A stretch of DNA of 11,831 bases. Source: Sporosarcina sp. Its GTDB lineage: Bacteria > Bacillota > Bacilli > Bacillales_A > Planococcaceae. Numbering within the stretch: position 1 is the stretch's first letter; each line of letters begins with the position of its first letter. The translations under genes and the position numbers were made by a program. The DNA is taken from NCBI GenBank assembly GCA_029263945.1, contig JARIDM010000057.1, forward strand, positions 1-11,831, given 5' to 3'. Under the pieces are notes generated by a model. The model was not told the DNA's origin. It was given only the letters and a program-made list of their open reading frames with translations, and did no database searches. Positions 7,380-11,831 of the stretch are shown piece after piece.

Positions 7380-8126
7380 TTACATAACCATTCCACCGTC
7401 GACGTGGATGGTTTGTCCTGTGATGTAGGCTGCATCTTCTGATAATAAGAAGTTCACAGTTTTTGCGACATGTTCAGCACTTCCTAGTTTACCTAATGGA
7501 ATACTTGCGAGCATTTGCGCTTTTAGATCTTCATCTAACGTTTCTGTCATTTCAGTCGTAATAAACCCTGGCGCAACAGCATTTACATTTATATTGCGCG
7601 ACGAAAGTTCTTTGGCGGTAGTCTTCGTAAGCCCGATGACTCCAGCTTTCGCAGCCACATAGTTCGCTTGCCCAGGATTCCCTGAAACCCCAACAATAGA
7701 GGCGACATTCACAATCTTCCCTGCACGCTGACGCATCATTTGGCGTGACACAGCTTTTGTACAGAGGAAAACACCTTTTAAGTTAATGTCAATAACATCG
7801 TCCCACTCTTCTTCTTTCATGCGCATCAATAAATTATCTCTCGTGATGCCAGCGTTATTGACTAGTATATCAATTGAACCAAATGTTGCAATTGTCTCGT
7901 CTACTAACTTTTTAACACTTTCTGCATTTGATACATCTGCTTGAATTGCAAATGCTTCTCCTCCAGCAGCTTCAATCAATCGAACGACTTCTTCCGCTTT
8001 CTCTTTACTGCCACTATAATTTACAGCAAGACGCGCGCCTTCCTTCGCAAGTTGTAAAGCGATTTCACGTCCAATACCACGCGATGCACCTGTAACAATG
8101 GCCACTTTCCCATCAAATCTACTCAT
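7380..8126 (-). CDS. fabG: 3-oxoacyl-[acyl-carrier-protein] reductase FabG
   Basis: FabG uses NADPH to reduce 3-oxoacyl-ACP to 3-hydroxyacyl-ACP, the first reduction in each fatty-acid elongation cycle. The protein is a classical short-chain dehydrogenase/reductase of 248 residues (family about 245-250). It has the cofactor motif TGASRGIG (12-19), NNAG (90-93), N115, and the catalytic residues S143, Y156 and K160, with NPGQANYVAAKAG around the YxxxK. The C-terminus DGGMVM is typical of FabG. The chosen start is ATG 8126, overlapping the fabD stop as ATGA, with GAGAGG (8136-8141) 9 bases upstream. An ATG at 8135 in the same frame would abut that ribosome binding site and add only three residues. 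Neighbours fabD and acpP support the fatty-acid role over other reductases of this superfamily. Confidence 0.97.
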   Translation of the reverse strand: MSRFDGKVAIVTGASRGIGREIALQLAKEGARLAVNYSGSKEKAEEVVRLIEAAGGEAFAIQADVSNAESVKKLVDETIATFGSIDILVNNAGITRDNLLMRMKEEEWDDVIDINLKGVFLCTKAVSRQMMRQRAGKIVNVASIVGVSGNPGQANYVAAKAGVIGLTKTTAKELSSRNINVNAVAPGFITTEMTETLDEDLKAQMLASIPLGKLGSAEHVAKTVNFLLSEDAAYITGQTIHVDGGMVM

Positions 8127-9070
8127 TTTGACCATCCTCTCGAAGCAGCAATCACTTCTTCTAATGTTTCTTCATCATAAACTGGATAAACAGTTGCTGT
8201 TCGGTCTATTTTTTTAATTAAACCACTCAATACTTTTCCTGGACCACACTCGATAAAATGCGTAACCCCACTCGCTATCATTGTGCGAATAGAATCTTCC
8301 CAAAGGACTGGGGAGTATAGCTGTTCAACCAGAAACGCTTGAATTTCCTCACGTTGTTTAACGACGGAAGCATTCACATTTGCAATCAACGGAATCGTCG
8401 CGTCTTTCATTTCAATTTCCGCTAATGTTTTCCGCAATTTTTCAGCAGCAGGTTTCATTAACGTAGAATGGAATGGACCACTAACATCTAATGGAAGTGC
8501 TCTTCTTGCGCCCGCTTCTTTTAAAGCGGTACAAGCTTTTTCAATGCCTGCCTTTGTTCCAGATATCACAATTTGTCCCGGACAATTCAAGTTTGCAGGC
8601 TGTACTGAATCTCCATCATCCGTAATTTTCGCGGTGACTTTCTCCACTTCTGCACGTTCTAGTCCTAAAATTGCAGCCATACCCCCTACACCTGCCGGAA
8701 CTGCTTGGTTCATATAAAGCCCTCGTTGATGAACTGCTGTTACCGCTTGTTCAAAGGTCATCATACCTGAAGTAACGAGCGCCGTATACTCGCCGAGGCT
8801 ATGTCCAGCAGTATAATCCGGTTGAATATTTGCTGCCATTAATCTCGCAGCAATTAAAGCACCAACTGTGAGCAATGCAGGTTGTGCATTGTACGTCACA
8901 GTTAATTCTTCTTGAGGTCCTTCCGCCATCAATTTACTTAAAGAAAAACCAAGTGCAGCATCAGCTTGTTCTATAAATTGCTGGCTGTCCTTACTTTTTT
9001 CAACTAAGGATTGGCCCATTCCTACTTTTTGTGAACCTTGACCGGGGAATACAAATGCAATTTTCGTCAA
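8123..9070 (-). CDS. fabD: Malonyl-CoA:ACP transacylase FabD
   Basis: FabD moves the malonyl group from malonyl-CoA to ACP, giving the extender unit for fatty-acid synthesis. The protein has 315 residues (family about 310-317). It carries FPGQGSQ near the N-terminus with Q11 in the oxyanion region, the nucleophile motif GHSLGE with Ser91, R116, the catalytic His201 in GPFHSTLM, and Q250, all at positions close to those in E. coli FabD. The start is TTG 9070: AAGGAG (9079-9084) is 8 bases upstream, and the translation MTKIAFVFPGQGSQ begins exactly where homologues do. The TTG overlaps the plsX stop as TTGA, and the fabD stop overlaps the fabG start as ATGA. Its substrate, malonyl-CoA, is also the ligand of FapR encoded upstream. 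Confidence 0.98.
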   Translation of the reverse strand: MTKIAFVFPGQGSQKVGMGQSLVEKSKDSQQFIEQADAALGFSLSKLMAEGPQEELTVTYNAQPALLTVGALIAARLMAANIQPDYTAGHSLGEYTALVTSGMMTFEQAVTAVHQRGLYMNQAVPAGVGGMAAILGLERAEVEKVTAKITDDGDSVQPANLNCPGQIVISGTKAGIEKACTALKEAGARRALPLDVSGPFHSTLMKPAAEKLRKTLAEIEMKDATIPLIANVNASVVKQREEIQAFLVEQLYSPVLWEDSIRTMIASGVTHFIECGPGKVLSGLIKKIDRTATVYPVYDEETLEEVIAASRGWSK

Positions 9071-10059
9071 TTTGTTGACTCCTTCCTAATTGTCTCGCGA
9101 ATCGTTTCGCTTACTTGATATTCAAGCATTGTACGCGCTTGTCGAACCGCATTATAGATTGCACGTGCATTCGATGAACCGTGCGCTTTAATAATTGGCG
9201 CATTGAGACCAAAAAGGCCTGCCCCGCCATACTCGGCATAATCCATCTTATTCTTCAGTCCACCTAATTCACTTTTAACTAGGGCAGCTGAAACCTTTGT
9301 TTTCATAGAAGTCATATATACTTCTTTTAGCATTGCAAAAAAACTGGAGGCTGTCCCTTCGATTGTTTTCAAAACCATATTGCCCGTAAAACCATCAGTT
9401 ACAACAACGTCAGCTGCACCCGTTAAAAGATCACGAGATTCGACATTTCCAATAAAGTTTATAGGTAAATTTTTCAACACGTCATAAGCCGCTTTCGTTA
9501 ATTCATTTCCTTTACCTTCTTCACTGCCAATATTTAAGAGCCCCACACGAGGATTTTTAATGCCACGTACTTTTTCAGCATAAATACTTCCCATCAGAGC
9601 ATATTGTCCAAGTTGAGAAGGTTTGGCATCCGCATTAGCCCCGAGGTCGAGTAGCACAAAGCCTTCGCCGTCTATTGTCGGGAGTGCCTGTGCAAGTGCT
9701 GGACGTTCAATTCCTTCAATTCTGCCCACAATAAAAAGACCAGCCGCCATGAGTGCGCCTGTATTCCCTGCAGATACACCGGCGCCAACTTGCCCATCTT
9801 TAACAGCTTGCGCCATGCGAACCATCGATGCATCTTTTTTGCGTCGAATCGCTCGAACTGGTTCATCTTCCGCTTCAATTCTTTCTGTACAATGGACGAC
9901 TTTTAAACGCTCATGTTGTTCTAAATAGGGTGCCATGGCTTGCTCATCCCCATATATATGTATATCAATATCATTAAATGCGGCAAGACTTTCTAATGCA
10001 CCTTTAACAATTTCACCTGGTGCATGGTCTCCGCCCATTCCATCTAGTGCGATAATCAT
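9067..10059 (-). CDS. plsX: Phosphate acyltransferase PlsX (acyl-ACP:phosphate)
   Basis: PlsX converts acyl-ACP and phosphate to acyl-phosphate, which PlsY then uses to acylate glycerol-3-phosphate, the first step of phospholipid synthesis in most Gram-positive bacteria. It is a peripheral membrane enzyme in B. subtilis. The protein has 330 residues, the usual length. Conserved segments are DGMGGDHAP (6-14), SAGNTGA (96-102), LDLGANAD (137-144), NIGSEEGKG (176-184), TDGFTGN (221-227) and GLNAPIIKAHGSS (284-296). The start ATG 10059 has a perfect AGGAGG (10067-10072) 7 bases upstream and overlaps the fapR stop as ATGA. Its end overlaps the fabD TTG. It belongs to the FapR-controlled operon, so phospholipid entry and fatty-acid synthesis are set together. 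Confidence 0.98.
   Translation of the reverse strand: MIIALDGMGGDHAPGEIVKGALESLAAFNDIDIHIYGDEQAMAPYLEQHERLKVVHCTERIEAEDEPVRAIRRKKDASMVRMAQAVKDGQVGAGVSAGNTGALMAAGLFIVGRIEGIERPALAQALPTIDGEGFVLLDLGANADAKPSQLGQYALMGSIYAEKVRGIKNPRVGLLNIGSEEGKGNELTKAAYDVLKNLPINFIGNVESRDLLTGAADVVVTDGFTGNMVLKTIEGTASSFFAMLKEVYMTSMKTKVSAALVKSELGGLKNKMDYAEYGGAGLFGLNAPIIKAHGSSNARAIYNAVRQARTMLEYQVSETIRETIRKESTN
9079..9084 (-). promoter_or_regulatory. fabD ribosome binding site that selects a TTG start
   Basis: AAGGAG within AGGAAGGAG lies inside the 3' end of plsX, 8 bases before TTG 9070. The homologous N-terminus (KIAFVFPGQGSQ) leaves no room for a later start, so TTG use is well supported. Confidence 0.8.
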
Positions 10060-10640
10060 GATTTTTCCTCCTGATTTTTGTCTGTCATCCGGTACATATA
10101 AAATACCCCTGTAAATACCGTCAAATCTCCTACAGTTGACACGACATCTACACGTGTTCGCTTTTCATTTAGACTGTCTTTCTTCACTTCTGCACGCGCA
10201 ATCACACGATCACCAGCCTTCACCGGCTTTAGGAAATCCATTGAAGATTTAGCAGTGAGGGCAAGGTCATCATCCATCACAGCAACAGCCAATGAATTCG
10301 CTTGGGCAAATAAATGATGGCCGCGTGCAATCCCGTTTCTTTGAAAAACGTGATCGATCGTGACATCAAAGATAGACAAAGCACGTTCGTCAAGTTTGAT
10401 ATCGACAATATCCCCAAAAACTTCTTCTGTATCGAGTGACTTTACTTGTGCAGCCATATTCTGTGTTGCAACCTCTTTGAGTCTTTTTCGTAATTCTGGA
10501 ATTCCACATTCAAGTCTATCCAATCGGATTGTCTGAACGCTTACCTGATAACGCGTTGACAGCTCTTCATCCGTCAAAAAGGGGTTTTGTTCTACCAACT
10601 CTTTGAGAAGCCTCTGCCTCTCACTTTTAGGCATTCGCAA
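10056..10640 (-). CDS. fapR: Malonyl-CoA-responsive lipid synthesis repressor FapR
   Basis: FapR represses fatty-acid and phospholipid genes; malonyl-CoA binding releases it from DNA. The protein has 194 residues (B. subtilis about 188). A DeoR-like helix-turn-helix lies at about 21-46 (FLTDEELSTRYQVSVQTIRLDR), then a linker helix, then a hot-dog fold domain from about 70 with RGHHLFAQANSLAVAV (106-121). F99, R106 and G107, which correspond to ligand-contact residues reported for B. subtilis FapR, are all present. The start is TTG 10640: GGAAGGTG (10647-10654) is correctly spaced for it, whereas ATG 10634 is 14 bases from the AAGG core. The TTG also aligns the protein residue for residue with the recalled B. 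subtilis start. Autoregulation is likely, since a FapR operator lies just upstream. The stop overlaps the plsX ATG. Confidence 0.97.
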   Translation of the reverse strand: MRMPKSERQRLLKELVEQNPFLTDEELSTRYQVSVQTIRLDRLECGIPELRKRLKEVATQNMAAQVKSLDTEEVFGDIVDIKLDERALSIFDVTIDHVFQRNGIARGHHLFAQANSLAVAVMDDDLALTAKSSMDFLKPVKAGDRVIARAEVKKDSLNEKRTRVDVVSTVGDLTVFTGVFYMYRMTDKNQEEKS

Positions 10641-10646
10641 TCATTT

Positions 10647-10654
10647 CACCTTCC
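10647..10654 (-). promoter_or_regulatory. fapR ribosome binding site that selects a TTG start
   Basis: GGAAGGTG has its AAGG core 8 bases before TTG 10640 and 14 bases before the in-frame ATG 10634. An ATG at 10644 is out of frame and meets a stop after five codons. Confidence 0.65.
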
Positions 10655-10657
10655 GAT

Positions 10658-10674
10658 TTAGCACTTGGTACTAA
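10658..10674 (-). promoter_or_regulatory. FapR operator
   Basis: The minus strand reads TTAGTACCAAGTGCTAA, a 17-bp inverted repeat with arms TTAGTAC and GTGCTAA (six of seven positions symmetric). It closely resembles the known 17-bp FapR consensus of the type TTAGTACCTnnTACTAA. It covers the predicted transcription start near 10672, so bound FapR would block initiation. Its location directly before fapR fits autorepression of the whole fapR-plsX-fabD-fabG-acpP unit. Confidence 0.85.
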
Positions 10675-10678
10675 CATC

Positions 10679-10707
10679 AGTATATAAACTCTGAAATCAT
10701 AATGCAA
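10679..10707 (-). promoter_or_regulatory. Promoter of the fapR lipid operon
   Basis: On the minus strand TTGCAT (10702-10707) and TATACT (10679-10684, five of six to the -10 consensus) are separated by exactly 17 bases. The -35 box is weak. The predicted start near 10672 falls inside the FapR operator, which begins 4 bases after the -10 box. The leader to the fapR TTG would be about 32 bases. Confidence 0.75.
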
Positions 10708-10764
10708 GTAGGAGATTTTAAATAGAAAAGCGAAAGGCTATCCAAATTTTGCCCTCCGCAGTGA

Positions 10765-11831
10765 TCAGTCTATTCTTTCATTTCCTAACGCTCCTGATGC
10801 TTCCAATTGTTGTCTTAACGCTGCATAAGTTGGTTCAGTCCAAAAATCTTCAGACGCCAAAAATCTTTCTGCATCTTGCCTGGCAATATCTAATGCTCGA
10901 TAATCATGGATTAAATCAGCCATTTTAAATTCCGGCATGCCACTTTGCTTTCGACCGAAGAAATCCCCTGCTCCGCGTAACTCAAGGTCTTTTTCTGCCA
11001 ATACAAATCCATCGTTTGTCTCCGTCATAATCTGCATACGCTCTTTTCCTTCTTCAGTCTTTGGATCAGCGAGCAATACACAATAGGATTGTTCTGCACC
11101 TCGACCGACACGTCCCCGCAATTGGTGTAATTGCGACAAACCAAAACGCGTAGCATCGTAAATTAACATGAATGTGGCATTCGGTACGTTAACCCCTACT
11201 TCTACAACTGTGGTGGACACCAAGACATTAATTTCACCCTCACTAAACGCCCGCATCACTTGGTCTTTTTCATCAGTATGAAGCCGACCATGCATAAGTC
11301 CTACGTTAAATTGGTTTTGAAAATAAATCGATAATTGTTCGTAAACATCCACCGCATTTTGAACGTCTATCTTATCCGACTCTTCGATAAGTGGACAAAT
11401 GACATAAGCTTGGCGTCCAGCTTGAAGCTCATTTCTCATTCTTTGCAGAACAGGTTGTAATGCATCCTCTTTTAACCAATGGGTTTCAATTTCTTTACGA
11501 CCTGCAGGTAATTCATCTAACAAAGAGACATCCATCTCTCCAAATGCTGTAATGGCAAGCGTTCGCGGAATCGGCGTCGCCGTCATGAAGAGCACGTCTG
11601 GATTGATCCCTTTCTCTCTTAGAATCCTTCTTTGCTCAACGCCAAATCTATGCTGTTCATCCGTAATGACGAGTCCCAATTTATGAAAAACGACATCAGG
11701 TTGAATTAAAGCATGTGTACCAATTAATAAATCGACTTGACCATTTGCCAACATTTCAAGCGTATTTTTTCGTGCATTCCCTTTCGTAGAGCCTGAAAGA
11801 AATGCAACTGTTACACCTAAAGGTTCTAACC
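10765..11831 (-). CDS. recG: ATP-dependent DNA helicase RecG, N-terminal half cut by the window edge
   Basis: RecG is a superfamily 2 helicase that remodels stalled replication forks and Holliday junctions in DNA repair and recombination. The last 354 codons of a protein usually about 680 long are visible; the frame runs open to the right edge with two bases over. Visible helicase motifs are the DEQH box (TDEQHRFG, near 11650-11661), TATPIPRTLA, GLMHGRLH, STTVVEVGVNVPNA and LRGRVGRG (11098-11121), followed by the RecG-type C-terminal segment LELRGAGDFFGRKQSGMPEF. The wedge domain and Walker A lie outside the window. No clear terminator follows the stop, so some readthrough into fapR is possible. 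The first ATG in the window (11754) is an internal methionine. Confidence 0.97.
   Translation of the reverse strand, partial: LEPLGVTVAFLSGSTKGNARKNTLEMLANGQVDLLIGTHALIQPDVVFHKLGLVITDEQHRFGVEQRRILREKGINPDVLFMTATPIPRTLAITAFGEMDVSLLDELPAGRKEIETHWLKEDALQPVLQRMRNELQAGRQAYVICPLIEESDKIDVQNAVDVYEQLSIYFQNQFNVGLMHGRLHTDEKDQVMRAFSEGEINVLVSTTVVEVGVNVPNATFMLIYDATRFGLSQLHQLRGRVGRGAEQSYCVLLADPKTEEGKERMQIMTETNDGFVLAEKDLELRGAGDFFGRKQSGMPEFKMADLIHDYRALDIARQDAERFLASEDFWTEPTYAALRQQLEASGALGNERID

Noticed and set aside
7346..7435. Longer acpP reading frame starting at ATG 7435
   Set aside because: It adds 30 residues inside fabG that ACPs lack, and the strong ribosome binding site lies downstream of it, before TTG 7345.
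7380..7470. Separate acpP promoter inside the end of fabG
   Set aside because: A TATTAT is present, but the hexamer 17 bases upstream matches the -35 consensus at only one position.
9623..9928. Open frames antisense to, and in another frame of, plsX
   Set aside because: They overlap fully conserved plsX motifs and resemble no known protein.
10720..10764. Possible terminator between recG and fapR
   Set aside because: Only three- to four-base stems (GGGC against GCCT) with an interrupted T-rich tail; too weak to call.
1..11831. Mobile elements, CRISPR arrays, tRNA or rRNA genes, defence systems
   Set aside because: The window is almost fully filled by ten named housekeeping genes plus recG in conserved order; no such structure was seen in the gaps.

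Overview
The window is a housekeeping segment of a low-to-moderate GC member of the Bacillales. All genes lie on the minus strand, in the order recG - fapR - plsX - fabD - fabG - acpP - rnc - smc - ftsY - ylxM - ffh, which is the order recalled for Bacillus subtilis and its relatives. The presence of fapR and ylxM and the strong AGGAGG-type ribosome binding sites support Firmicutes. The proteins look like those of a Planococcaceae-type bacillus (Sporosarcina/Planococcus/Lysinibacillus group), but the genus cannot be fixed without a database search.

Layout, in transcription order from the right edge. (1) The C-terminal half of recG (branched-DNA helicase) enters from the right and ends at 10765. 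(2) A 124-base gap (10641-10764) holds a promoter with a 17-bp FapR operator over the predicted transcription start. (3) The fatty-acid/phospholipid operon follows: fapR, plsX, fabD and fabG are chained by 4-base stop/start overlaps, then acpP follows after 34 bases, then a strong intrinsic terminator at 6994-7042. (4) A candidate promoter just past the terminator serves rnc, smc and ftsY, packed with 18-base gaps. (5) A 68-base gap with a weaker candidate promoter precedes ylxM and ffh; ffh runs off the left edge after 396 residues.

How the genes work together. FapR senses malonyl-CoA and sets the supply of FabD (loads malonyl onto ACP), FabG (first reduction of elongation), AcpP (carrier) and PlsX (acyl-phosphate for phospholipid synthesis), and also its own level. 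The second block combines RNA processing (RNase III), chromosome organisation (SMC) and the SRP receptor FtsY. YlxM and Ffh complete the SRP targeting machinery, so the receptor, a likely accessory protein and the SRP GTPase are adjacent.

No mobile element, CRISPR array, RNA gene, toxin-antitoxin pair or unknown gene was found, and no gap exceeds 180 bases. I see no undescribed system here. The points worth a second look are regulatory: the FapR operator, three TTG starts within the five-gene lipid operon, and the promoters inside the cluster.
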